A stretch of 64,000 nucleotides of DNA from Crotophaga sulcirostris. Its lineage: Eukaryota > Chordata > Aves > Cuculiformes > Crotophagidae. The position numbers and the translations under genes were made by a program. The DNA is taken from contig VYZB01000327.1 of the NCBI GenBank assembly GCA_013397455.1, positions 578,433 through 642,432 of the forward strand. The letters are read 5' to 3'. Numbering within the stretch: the first letter of the stretch is position 1; each line of letters begins with the position of its first letter. The notes beneath the pieces were generated by a model. That model ran no database searches, had not been told where the DNA came from, and saw only the letters and a program-made list of their open reading frames with translations. Below are positions 39,697-50,879 of this stretch, one piece after another.

Positions 39697-40950
39697 ATCA
39701 TAGAATCATAGAATTACCCAAGTTGGAAGAAACCCAAAAGGATCATCGAGTCCAGCTCCTATCCCTACATAGGACATTCCCAATATTCACATCATGTGAT
39801 TGAGGGTATTGTCCAAATGCTTCTTGAATATTGACAGAGTAGGTGCCATGACTGGGGAGTCTGTTCCAGTGCCCTTGAACAGGCCCTGGTGAGCTTGTTC
39901 CAGTGTTCCACCACCTGTTGGGTGAAGAACCTCTTCCTAATATCTAATCTAAACCTCTCCCGGCACTGACCCCAGGATGGATCCCTGTGGGACCCCGATA
40001 GTGACTAGATGTGTTCCTGATGTAACCCCATTCGCTATAACTTTTTGAGCCCGACCTGTCAGCCAATTGTGCACCCATTGTGTTATGTGTTTATCCAGCT
40101 GCATTCTGAACATTTTGGTTATGAGAATACTGTGAGATACAGTATCAAAGGCCTTGCTGAAATGCAGGAAAATGGCAGTGACTGGTTTTCCTTGGTCAAC
40201 TAGGTGGGTGATCCTGTCATGGAAGGATATTAGGTTTGTAAGGCAGGACCTCACCTTTATAAACCCATGCTACTCGGACCAAATATCTGTCAGATATTTT
40301 TTGGTAACTCCCAGAATAATCTCCATCATTTTACCAGGCACTGAAGTGAAACTGACAGGCCTGTAGTTACTGGGGTCATCCCTGCTGTCCTTCTTGAAGA
40401 CTGGGACAACATTTGCTACCTTCCAGTCAGCTAGTACCTCTCCAGATTCCCAAAAGTATTGAAAAATCATTGAGAGAGGTTTTGCTATGACATCAGCCAG
40501 CTCTTTAAGGATCCTTGGATGAAGCCCATCAGGCCCTATTGACTTATAGGGATCCAGTTGAAGCAGTAGATCCCACACAAGTTCGGGGCTGACTGGGAGA
40601 TTGTTTGCCCTGTCATCATCCTCCAGCTCAAGGCTCTGGGAGGATCCAAGCCTGATGTCATTATTGACTACAGATACAAAAATGCATCAAAAGTCTCTGT
40701 TTTGTCTAAGTTGCTGTTAATGAGGTGTCCATGCTCATCAAGTAATGGTCCAACGTTGGTTTTAGCATGCCTTTTACTATATTATTTGAAAAAGCATTTT
40801 ATTATCCTTGGCCAGCTTCAACTCTAACTGAGCTTTGACTGCATGAATTTCCACTCTACAGTGGTGAACAGCATCCCTGTAGTCCTCCCATGTCACCTGT
40901 CCTTGTTTCCACCGGCCATACACCATCTTCTTACACATAGGTACATATAG
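39697..40950 (-). mobile_element. CR1 LINE, partial RT joined to 3' tail by internal deletion
   Basis: On the minus strand the element starts near 40950 with the linker KKMVYGRWKQGQVTWEDY. It continues through the reverse transcriptase: KSIGPDGLHPRILKEL, SGEVLADWKVANVVPVFKK, DPSNYRPVSFTSVPGKMME, then LHFSKAFDTVSHSIL (first catalytic aspartate block) and GVPQGSILG (about 39980). Immediately after GVPQGSILG the frame passes at about 39965 into CR1 3' UTR sequence (TTAGATATTAGGAAGAGGTT in coding orientation). The YADD catalytic block and the C-terminal domain are therefore deleted. The tail at 39697-39716 is ATCATAGAATCATAGAATTA. A frame change lies between 40578-40270 and 40254-39949. Confidence 0.92.
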
Positions 40951-41227
40951 ACTATTATACCTTTTTGAGAAGTGAATACTTCTGAACATTCCTTTTTGGC
41001 TTAGAAGTCATAGGCATAACAGCTAATTATAGAGGGAACTTTTTATTATGTTCTAAAAGTGATATAATCTTAGAGAGAATACAAGTGCCAAAGTTTGCAG
41101 CGATTAATTTGTCAATGGAACATTTCTTCATAAATTTCAAGAAAATCATGGATAAATAAAAGCAAGCACTGATGGGTTTTATCAAGAGCATTTTTTCCCA
41201 GGGCTAATGGAAAACCTATTATAATAT

Positions 41228-41337
41228 TAACAGGTTCATGGTTTAGAGGTGGAGCTGGTAGTGCTATTTTTATGATTGGACTTGATGATCTTAAAGATCT
41301 TTTCCAAAGTAAACAATTCTGTGATTCTGTGAATAAC
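41228..41337 (+). mobile_element. CR1 LINE 3' terminus
   Basis: Plus-strand GTTCATGGTTTAGAGGTGGA, then ATTGGACTTGATGATCTTAA, then AAAGATCTTTTCC and a CAATTCTGTGATTCTGTG tail match the last roughly 110 bp of a CR1. Its 5' end faces the 5' end of the minus-strand copy at 39697-40950. Confidence 0.85.
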
Positions 41338-44300
41338 TGATGCATATGGATTATTCATTGTCTTATGCTTTCTGGTATATATGAAATGATAAACTTGGTT
41401 TAGAATGTAATCTGTAACATATTTTACTGTGAATGCCGGTCTTTGGCAAACACACCTCATAATTCTTTATAGATAATATAAGGTCTTAATTTAATAACAA
41501 GAAGCAGATAATAGTGTGCATGTCTGGTTATGGTAGGATCCTTAATTTATATAGACTGAAACTGAAACGTAATAACACTACAGTCCTGTTGGTACTAGGA
41601 AGCTACATGTCCTAGAATGAATATTGAAGGACCAAAATAAGCAATTGTGAAAAGAGTTGTTTGAGAGCTAGCCCAAACTCATAATAACCATGGGAAATAA
41701 TAATCATGGAACATAATAATCCTTCTTAAAACATCATAGGTATTTCAAAGTTTATTCTCATATAACTCTGACAGATGAATGTTTTACCTTACTATGTATT
41801 CTTCTTAAGTTTTAAGTCTGAGATGTGCACTGCTCTTCAGTTGTCATTAAAAAGTTTATGCATATATTTAAAAAAAGATATTGTGTATGCAATCATCCAC
41901 TTTGTTATCTTCTGCAATTATATTAAAAATATCTTATTTATTTGAAGGTTTCACTACAATATACAGAGATAAATTGACATTTCCAAAGTTGAGCACAAAA
42001 AAGTACATATTATCTTACCAAATTAGCAGCAATAGACATAAAGTTTAGACATTCAGTAGCATATCCAGGAAAAAAAATGTTTTATTATCTCCTGCTAAAT
42101 AATAGAAAAGAAAGAGAGAGACAATGTTTTATAAAATGTAGTAAGCTTAAGGTTTTTAGGGTAATTTTTGTCTGTTTTTTTAAAAAAAATGTTATAAGTA
42201 TTTCACTATCTTTATGTAAATTATGCATCCAAAACTTACTTCTATTAGATTACCACAGTTTAAAACTAACTGTCTAGAATGACTAAGAATATTTAATATG
42301 AATTACAGATATACAGCACTGAGCATTCTACCAAGTTCCCGCTATTTTACAACACGGGTTAGTGGTTACACTTAGATTGAAGTCCTAAAGTTTTTTAATT
42401 TTGTACATTAAGGGATCTAAAGTATTGTAACAGGCATTTAAATAGCATCAAATGCCTTGCATTTTTAGATTAAGGAAGCTTTGGAGTTTCAGTGGGAGTA
42501 GCTCAATATATAAGTTCACGGATTCTTTCTTTTATGTTCTTTATTATTTGATAGCAGAGTAATAGGCCTTAGGAGACATCCTACTACGACAATTGGGAAA
42601 AAAGTGAAATTATTTGATTAATCTGTGTGACGGGTTTTAATTATAGAACAAAGGTAACATGTTCCCTGTATTCCTGGGAGAAAAGAAAAAATATATTATA
42701 GTTTAAATTCAGAGTGCCATCTAGTGTTGAATGGAAATGTAAAAAAGCAGTCGTATTAAAGGTGAACATGTAGAACTTTTAAACCACTGTACATTATCAA
42801 GATCTTAAAGCCTATAAAAATAAAAATTAAATATATATAAACTTAACATAGCACATTATAGGAAATAATTTTTAGAACAATGGTATATTGGTTCTTCAAA
42901 AGGCTGCAAAAATTTTGTCTGGAAAGTCTCTAAGCCATGGTTATACTTCAAAATATCTGAAAATATATCTTACAGAATACAAATATCTCTATCAGTAGCA
43001 GAAAACACTTCATATGAATTAATTATGGTCTGATATTGTGGTTGTTTGTTTGGAGTTGTTTTTTCCTCCTTGCTGTGTAACACAGTTGCTGTTATGTTGG
43101 TTTTGTTTTTTTTCTCCCAGTAGCTGTGAGAGGTGTTGAACTTATGAATTTCTCTTATTTGTTTTGTCTAATAGAATTGTGTTGTTAATAAAGTACATTT
43201 CTTGGGAAGTACTTGTATAGTGTCATTTAAAAAAAGCATGAAATCCTCAAGCCTTTGACTCAAATATATCTATAGGATTATTTACATTATTTATTGAGGG
43301 GTAGTGTTGTTTGTTTTGTTGTTGATGTTTTAAAGTTTAGTAGACAAAAACTAAAGCATAATCTAAGATTGAGAGAATAAATATTTTTCTGGAAGGTTAG
43401 TCACAAAATCTAAAAAAATTGGGCGCCAAAATAATACTCTTTCTCTTTTACCAGAAAAGCTCCAAATTAAAGGAATTACGTGTTTGAAAAATGTTCTCCA
43501 AGACTATCAATAAGCTTTGACTGTTTCTTATGTCCTATGGAAATGTAGAATATTTTACGAGCTAAACAGCTTTCATTCTTTCCTGTTGTCATTCCAGTTT
43601 TTAATACAACGAATCAAAAAAACCCATAGAATGAAGAACTAGAGTTTTTATACATAAGATCCTGCTTTACACAATCTCAGTGAATACTATGTTCAACTGT
43701 TTGCAATCCTTAGAGCAGAAGTCTCACTTCGTGAACTTCTCTCCCTTCTGCTTTCTTCTGTTCCTCATTATAACTCATCAACATGTGCAGGTTTTGTTAA
43801 AAATGCCTCAAATTAAAATAGGACACAGAATAGTGATGAATGTGTTCTCAACACATTCTACATTTAACCCAACCATTTACTTCAAGAAAATAAGCGATTT
43901 ATGTATATTTATATTTTTTGAGAGGATGTTTCTACTGGAAGGATATTTTAGGCCACCAAATTAACAAATGTCATGACAGAATTATTCTTTGTTGTACAAT
44001 TATGGACAATGCATCCTATTTAGAACAGTACATGCTTATTTAGAATCTCTTACCAAGTAAATACACTTGACTAGCACTGCCTCTTACTGTAAAGAATATA
44101 CATTTCAGCCTTGATCACATCGTATCACATTTTAAGGACAGATGCAATGCATCACTGAATCTGTTTCATAACATTTCTCTACCACTTTTCTTTGTGCACT
44201 TGCGAACAATTTATCCTGGTGTTTCATTTAGTATTTATTTATAAGCATTTGGTATATTTATAAGTCCAATATGATAACAAGTGACCGGTAGGTTAAACAA

Positions 44301-45185
44301 ACAAACAAATAAATCTCAGATTAAGACTTTCTTCCATATGTTTGGAACTGATTGCAAGAGAATTGATGCACTCCCATATGATTATCTTTAGCATTAGGTA
44401 GAAGTTGTACAGATGGGCTCTACAGACAAACCAGCTGATCATTTCAACTCTTTGGCTCTTATTTCTCCTGCTGCTTGAGAAAGATAAATTACTTCAAAAC
44501 TGAATACAGTCAGGTTTTAATGATAAAAACACTCATTAGTGTCTTAATTTCTATCTGGAAAACATCCTGTCCTACCAAAATACCGAATGGATGTTATTTG
44601 TGAAAACTTTTTCTCCTTCATCACTCAGCTTGCCATTGTTCAAGTAAATAAAAACCAGGAAGAAATAATCCAGTCTTATATCCACCTTACAATATATTTT
44701 ATTATTATAATTTTTGTTTATTTTGTGTAAAACACAGTTCTTTTCCTCCTAGGCCTCCCAAACAGTCCTGATTTCCTACAAGTCAAGGTGAAATTACTTT
44801 TATGAGTTTAAAAAAATTAGACACCAATTAACCGTTTGGTGCATTTGGAATTTTATTGTTAGTAATAAAGTGTTAGCAGCATATTTTTCAATTTATTTTT
44901 TACTATGTCAGTGCTATAGAAAATATTAATTTGCTAAAGATTAATATTTATATTTAAATAGAAATCTTAATTGATACATAGCAACATTTTCAGAACTATT
45001 AGGGAGCTATATTTTCTAGCATAAATTAAGGATTTTTAACATTTGGTGCCTAGTTTGATACTCAAACCCGCTTTTATTGCCAAAAGAGAGAATTAGACAA
45101 CTGCAGGGTGTAATTTATGCCTGAATATTTATAAGGCATTGACTTTAGGAATCTGAAGATAATGAGTTTAATTTTTCTGTAGACA
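41338..45185. other. AT-rich desert
   Basis: No repeat family, RNA gene or exon recognised. Frames at 42077-42277 and 43680-43964 lack motifs. Confidence 0.5.
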
Positions 45186-45284
45186 TCTTGCTGCTGACTC
45201 CTAATAGAGCAAGAAGAGGACAGACACAGCCATGATAGTTAACCCCAACAGATCAAAAGGATATCCCATACTATATGACATCAT

Positions 45285-46189
45285 TGCAAAGCTCAAATAA
45301 TTTGTATGGCTTAAACATTTTTGCTGTTAAGCTTGAAGCTTTCAACATTTTAACACATTGCTACCCCAGTAGGTGGACTATGTGGTCAAAGAAAAGAGGG
45401 GCTTGACTTTGCATCTTGTAAGCAAGCATAAAAATGTTGAATCACTTTGTTTGGACAGGAAAGCCTCACTATGTATGCATGTCCAAAGGGTTCAAACAGC
45501 AGTTAATATGAAGACAAGGTCTTTTGAACTGTGAGAGACACCAAAACCTGATTGCACCTGTGCAGCCAGAGGGTTCAAGCAGCAGTTATCCTGGACAAGG
45601 GTCTTCTGGTCTACAAGTAACCTCTGAGCCCCCAGACACGGTCCTGGCTTCTCCTGGAAGAGACTGCTACATCTGCAGAACCTCCAGGACTGTCCAAGAA
45701 GTGATAGTACACTGGTCAGGTGAGACACCTCCTCTGTGTGATAAGGGATGGAATTTAATCTATAAATATGGTGTGCCAGAAAGCACAGGTGTGCACACTG
45801 TCTTCTGATCACGATTGAGTTTTAAAGACCACAAGCACAAACCGATATTGGACTCAAGGAAGTGGTGTTCATCTTTCCATCTATACTTTTATTCTCTTTT
45901 CCTGTTATTTTCTCTTTTTTTTTTCTCTCTCCCTGTTCTTACCTCCTCTTCAAAAACTACTTCATCTTGGAACTTTTGGGTGACTTTGACTGTATTTGAG
46001 CTACTGCTGTTTTTGTAAAAACCTTTTGCTGAGTATTTTTGTGGTTTTTATAACTTTGTGTTCAAAGTAAAGATTGGAATTCTGAGATAATCCCTAAAGT
46101 GATTGTGTTCACTTTCTTTGCTGCTGCACAAAGGCTCAAAAGGATCTTCTCCACCTTACAGGGCAGGTTGGGTGGGGTTGAGTCTTACA
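45285..46189 (+). mobile_element. Complete ERV solo LTR (905 bp) inserted in another LTR
   Basis: The element starts TGCAAAGCTC and ends GAGTCTTACA, giving near-perfect terminal inverted repeats (TGCAA / TTACA) with the required TG and CA. It lies exactly at the break in the outer LTR. It is flanked by ATCAT (45280-45284) and GTCAT (46190-46194), a 5-bp target duplication with one difference; five bp fits an ERVL-like element. A TATA-like TATAAATATG is at 45761-45770. A diverged 5' copy of the same family is at 31996-32165. There is no internal retroviral sequence, so it is a solo LTR left by recombination. Frames at 45492-45812 on both strands are LTR sequence, not genes. Confidence 0.78.
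45761..45770 (+). promoter_or_regulatory. TATA-like box of the inner LTR
   Basis: TATAAATATG lies in the middle of the 905-bp LTR, where a U3/R boundary is expected. Its activity is unknown. Confidence 0.4.
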
Positions 46190-46689
46190 GTCATGCTCAG
46201 CAGTAAAAGCAGGGGGAAAAGAAAAAGGAAGGTGCAAACATTTGCAGTTGTCTGTATATCAGTTAATCACCAGGCGGAATTAGTGTAAAAAGTAGGTAAT
46301 TTATTTTAAGTGACAGGTAAAATCAAGTTCAGGATTGCTGTTGATAAATTCACTTTCTGTGTTAGCATTAGATGATTATAAGTGCAGTTATGGCATTTGT
46401 CTTCCAAGTAACTGTAACACATGATGAAGCCCTTCCTTCCTGGAAATGGCTGAACACCTACCTGCCAATAGGCAGTAGAAAATGAATTTCTTATTCTGCT
46501 TTGCTTACAGGCACAGCTTTCACTTTATCTATTAAACTGTCTTTATCTAAGTCCCGGAGTCTTCATACTCTCACCTTTCTGGTTCTCTTCCTCACCTTCC
46601 TACAGAACTACTACTACTTACTTACTACAGAACTACTACTCACCTTACTACAGAAGTGTGTCTCAGCTGCCAGCTGGGGTTAAATCACA

Positions 46690-47729
46690 AAAACTTCCAA
46701 TCAGATCTGCTAATACTGAGCACATAAAATATATATACAGGGAACATATGGTAGCAACAAAATCTATTTTGCCAACTGATAGTCCTGTCTTTTATCCCTG
46801 AACTGATGAAGGTTTTCTGTCTTAGAATAAGTATATAGTTTGTTTGTTTGTTTTTTTAAAAGGGGGATAAAACAGAAATAAGAAAGAATTTAACATTTTC
46901 CTGTTTTTCCAGCAAACCTGAACTCAAAATACCAGACCTGAGAATCTGTACAGTGTCAGTTACTTGGGCTGTCCTAAACCATGAAGTTCTTTGCACATGC
47001 TGAACATCTTTGCTATCCTTACCTGTGTAGGATATTAGTACAAATGTATTTTTTGGCTCTGGCCGGGCCAGAGACAGGACTGGGCACAGGCACTCCTGCT
47101 GCAATCACTATGGTCAGTCTGGAGATCAATTAATCTTGCCAACTTTCTTGGAGTAGAGAAAACATCAAAATCTTGAAAATAGAAGGATCTGAAAATACAG
47201 TAGACTAAATATTCTTCTGCAATTTAAGATAAAAATTCCTTTTAAATAGGAGTAATCTTCATTAATAAAAGCACTATACAAATGTAATTATTACTAGTAT
47301 TATATTTAAAACCACCAGCATTATGCTTCAATAATGCTATTTTTTTGTCCTGTTTATAACAACAGGGGTTTACACTAATTAATGTGAAAGGATATTGTTT
47401 GACTCATGACAGAAAGTGTAGCTCAGATACTGATGTCATGTTGCATATGTATAATTTCTATAAGGGAAATATTCAGCACTTTCTTCCAGCCCTGAAAGAA
47501 AAAAAAGCTAGGTTATTAAAACAGGAAACTTTATTTTACTTTCTGGGTTGTTTTTTTCTATTTTTTTTTTTTTACCCAACGGCAAAGACATTATTACAGA
47601 GTGCTTGTTATATCACATGGTAAGAAAGATGGAGGAAGGTAGATTTGACTCCACATGATGGTCCATATAATAGTAAGTCAAACTTCAGCTTCATTTCATA
47701 TGGAAAAAAAATGTTATCTGGAATAAAAG
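46690..47729. other. AT-rich stretch between LTR pieces
   Basis: It holds a (GTTT)n run at about 46838-46857 and a poly-T run at about 47555-47574. No gene was recognised. Confidence 0.45.
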
Positions 47730-48038
47730 AAAAAAGTCAGAGGGTCGTATTCTATGGAGAGTTGACCTTTGCTGGCTGCCAGGTGTCCATCAAGCATCTC
47801 TATCACTCCCTCTCCTCAACAAGACAGGGTGAGAGTATATGATGAAAAGCTTGGGAGATAAGATAATAGCAGGTAAATCAAGTACCAATAACTGTCATGG
47901 GCAAAGTAGGCTTGACTTGAGGAAACTAATTTAATTTATTGCAAATTAATTGTAACAGATTAGGATAGTGAGAAATAAAACAAAGACAAAAACAGCTGCC
48001 CTCCAGCAGTCACTTCTTCTCATGCTCAATTATGTTGT
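47730..48038. mobile_element. ERV-derived LTR-like repeat fragment
   Basis: The segment GAGAGTTGACCTTTGCTGGC, CATCTCTATCACTCCCTCTC, TGTCATGGGCAAAGTAGGCT, TTAATTTATTGCAAATTAAT and ATAGTGAGAAATAAAACAAA follows the order of a repeat I associate with avian endogenous retroviruses. Ends, orientation and target duplication could not be fixed. The call rests on recognition of several ordered blocks. Confidence 0.5.
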
Positions 48039-49904
48039 ATCTAAAAATGCATCGACAGGTAGGAATCTTTGATACTAGATCAAAATTAGACCCTGAGTGT
48101 AAAGCAATCACCATACTGGTCTGACCTGAAGGGATTTAACTGCTTACACATAAGTACCTTCTGTGGTTTATGATTTTCCAGGCTATACAATACACCTGAA
48201 TGGGATTAAGCAGTGTGGCACAGCACTTAAGTGAAATCTGCACCTTTTTGAAGCAGAAACTTGGAGATCAATACATGTTACAGTGCCTGAAGTGACAATA
48301 AGAACCTTCTGCACTTCAGTTGCATTTTTCTCACCGCTAGCAATAAGGAAGATCTGATATGTTAGCTCAGATTACACGTCCAGCTTTCAGATGTTCAGAA
48401 ACGGCACAGAGGAATCCTCTCTTCCAGCATTTGGTTGATCTAAGAGCAATTATGTCTCTAGAAGTCTTTCCTTGCACCAGTTGCTCTTTCACTCCTAAAT
48501 TTAGGTAAAAAGGATAGAATAGAAGTTAAACTAGTCTAGCACCAAAGCTATGCGACAAGAATTCAGCCCAAAAGAACACCTTATGGAATGAAGTACCACC
48601 GCATGAGCACAGGAATTGAAAACCGACTTTCATTGTCCTTGCCTTTGTTGCTGTTTTCTATAAGACAAACTTTCAATCTACAGTTTGTCTAAACTCCTAT
48701 TAAGTTCGAGTGGGATTAGACAGCTGAGAAAATAAGAGAAAAAGAGGGATTGACTAAAGAAAGGAATTCATGAAGATATTTAAATTTTCCTGATTTACCA
48801 TCATCCTTTATTCTCTTTTTACAAAATACTATACATACCATTTCAATGAAGGATCTGGTACAAACTTGGAAAGGAAAAAACAGTTAATTAGGATAAAAGG
48901 CATGACTCATTATCTGAATTTTTGTGAAAAAAATAAAAAGAAATCAGAGTTGATTGACAGCACATTCTTTAAGGACTATTTTTAGGACATTACAAGGTTG
49001 GTCTAGTAAGTATTCAACAGCATTCTCATGCTTTGTGTAATATGACAGCCACTTTCAATTATTTTCAAATTGGAATTACCCAAAAATGACAATCTTTTTT
49101 TCCTTACTTTGTTCTTAAGAAGCATTTTTAAAAAGTCTATCTTAAAGGTATGAAAGTTCTTTTTTCAACACAGCCATTTGGTGAGTGGGAGGAGACTTAG
49201 TTCATGTTATTTTAAAATTTATCAATCACCTGCCTCTTTATAATAAAGGGAAAGTAGGGGAAATGGCTAATTTTACTTTAATAAATACTAATTTCAACCT
49301 GTGAATGCCATCTGTAGCAGGGAAAAATGCATAGTTTCATTTCTCATGCTGTAATAAGCTGTTAAAGGTGGAACAAAGCTTGATATCATCAGATTTTTCA
49401 ACTTGGCCAGCTGCCAGTGTTTTTGACATAAAGTAATCCAATCATTTAATAAGTTGAGATTGCAGTCTGCTTAAACCTTGTCCACTTTAGAATGGGTTTT
49501 AGATGACTGACTCCACAACATCTGTCTTCTTTTTAAGGCTTCCTAAATCTATAGGCCTCTAATTTCATTGAATATCTTCTTATTTAGCCTGAAAGCTCCC
49601 TGAACATCTAACTGTAGTCACACATGACTGTTCTGGAGAGATATATGTCAATATTTCAGTTGGAGCTGCCCAAAACTTTTGACGTAGTTAGAGCTACAGC
49701 AAAGCTTGTGTCTGCTTTTTAGGCAGTAGTTTAACAGAAGTGAAAGAATTCGATCCTAGACTTCTCTCTTCTTGAGGAAGGTTGAACATACTTCCTCCAC
49801 CTGTTAAAAAGATGCCTTAGCTACTAGACCATAAAAACAATCTGTCTGCAATGACTGCTTGAAGCTGGACCATTACAAACAAGACATACAAAAGGAGGAG
49901 GAGG

Positions 49905-49980
49905 AGAGGGTATGGGAGGGAAAGAAGGAGAGGATTGGAGAGGAGAGGAGAGGAGAGGAGAGGAGAGGAGAGGAAAGGGA
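49905..49980. repeat. (AGGAG)n purine-rich microsatellite
   Basis: GGAGGAGGAGAGG grades into about seven perfect AGGAG units at 49937-49973, then AAAGGGA. All bases of the top strand in the core are purines. The frames open here on both strands are produced by the repeat and are not genes. Confidence 0.92.
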
Positions 49981-50571
49981 AATGGAAAAGTTTACAAGTT
50001 TTCAAACAATAAAAACTTTCAATCCCAGTGGAGTGGGAGACATTAATTATACATGTTCATGAAAATTAAAATAATGTAAGAACCTAAACCCAAGCACAAT
50101 AAAATATAATGCAACAATCATAAAATTAAACTTAAAATAAAAATTAATAAGCATAATAAAATGTAGATCCATGTGTCTTGAAGAAGGACCAGTAGTGTTT
50201 TGAGGTTAAGGCCCTATTCTTTTCTTCCTGTCTTTAATGACAACATGTCATAAAATTGACAGTGGAAGTTTCAAGTATTAAATCACTGAAAAATCTTGGT
50301 CTTAGCATTTGAATTGAATTTCTCAAAACAGTGAAATACTAATTTAGATGAATGGTCCAAGTCCTCATTGTGTCAGATAATCTTATATTATTATTAAAGA
50401 ATGTTATCAAAATAAGGAGACTTTTTGAGTAGTTGACAAAGACTGGGAGTTGGTTCTTACAACTTATAGTAATTTGAAGATATGGTTCATGCACATATCC
50501 ATATGTCTGTCATCAGAAAGTTTACAAAATATATGAGAAGACTGAAATAGATCTTTTTTTCTGGAGTTTTT

Positions 50572-50593
50572 TTGTTGTTGTTGTTGTTGTTGT
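50572..50593. repeat. (GTT)n microsatellite
   Basis: Seven GTT units follow a run of T. Confidence 0.9.
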
Positions 50594-50879
50594 AGATTTT
50601 TTCCAAATGTCTCCATTTGTATACTAACTCTGTCCTCTGGTGCAGTATCAGCATTAGAAGATAACTAATTCATGATGACACGCTTTTTAAGAAGTCAAAC
50701 ATCCTGTTTGTATCACAGTTCAAATGATGGGAAGCCAAGGCTAGTAGAAGCAGTGGCCATCTGATGAGAGGTATGTGAAGCTTAAGAATCATCTTGTGTC
50801 TGAAAAGGTTTCTGGTACCTTGAGGGTGTGTGTGGGAAGGGATTAGGCACCAGCAAAAATGACCATCTGCTAAAGGATA

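Larger units (their letters stand above)
45186..46689 (+). mobile_element. ERV solo LTR, 5'-truncated, split by a second LTR
   Basis: The left part (about 45186-45284) contains GGATATCCCATACTATATGA CATCAT. The right part resumes at 46190 with GTCATGCTCAGCAGTAAAAG and runs to the 3' terminus GCTGGGGTTAAATCACA at 46689. Joined in thought, the two parts align with the LTR at 54060-54636 read on its own strand (GATATTCCATACTGTATGAT, GTCACGCTCAGCAATAAAA, terminus GCTGGGGTGAAGCTGTGACA). This shows one LTR interrupted by another. ATTAAACTGTCTTTATCTAA (about 46530) is the usual motif of this LTR group, probably including the poly(A) signal. No retroviral genes flank it. The 5' start is eroded and no target duplication could be defined. 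Confidence 0.75.
48039..50879. other. Non-coding stretch with simple repeats
   Basis: Apart from the purine repeat at 49905-49980 and a (GTT)n at 50572-50593, no family was recognised. A faint CR1-3'-like pattern near 49490-49600 is too weak to call. Confidence 0.45.

Noticed and set aside
45492..45812. Open frames of about 100 codons on both strands that look gene-like.
   Set aside because: They lie wholly inside the 905-bp LTR and have no family motif.
45325..46240. Alternative LTR borders TGTT...AACA with a TTTGC duplication (45320-45324 and 46241-46245).
   Set aside because: These borders leave the break in the outer LTR unexplained and cut into its GCTCAGCAGTAAAA block. The copy at 31996 aligns upstream of 45325, starting at 45285. 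The TTTGC match is taken as coincidence.
49490..49600. Faint CR1 3'-end-like order (GACTCCACAACATCTGTC, then ATTGAATATCTTCTTATTTA).
   Set aside because: Too diverged, no tail and no ORF2 motif; could be chance.
49817..50062. Open frames rich in arginine/glutamate (+) or serine/leucine/proline (-).
   Set aside because: Produced by the AGGAG microsatellite.
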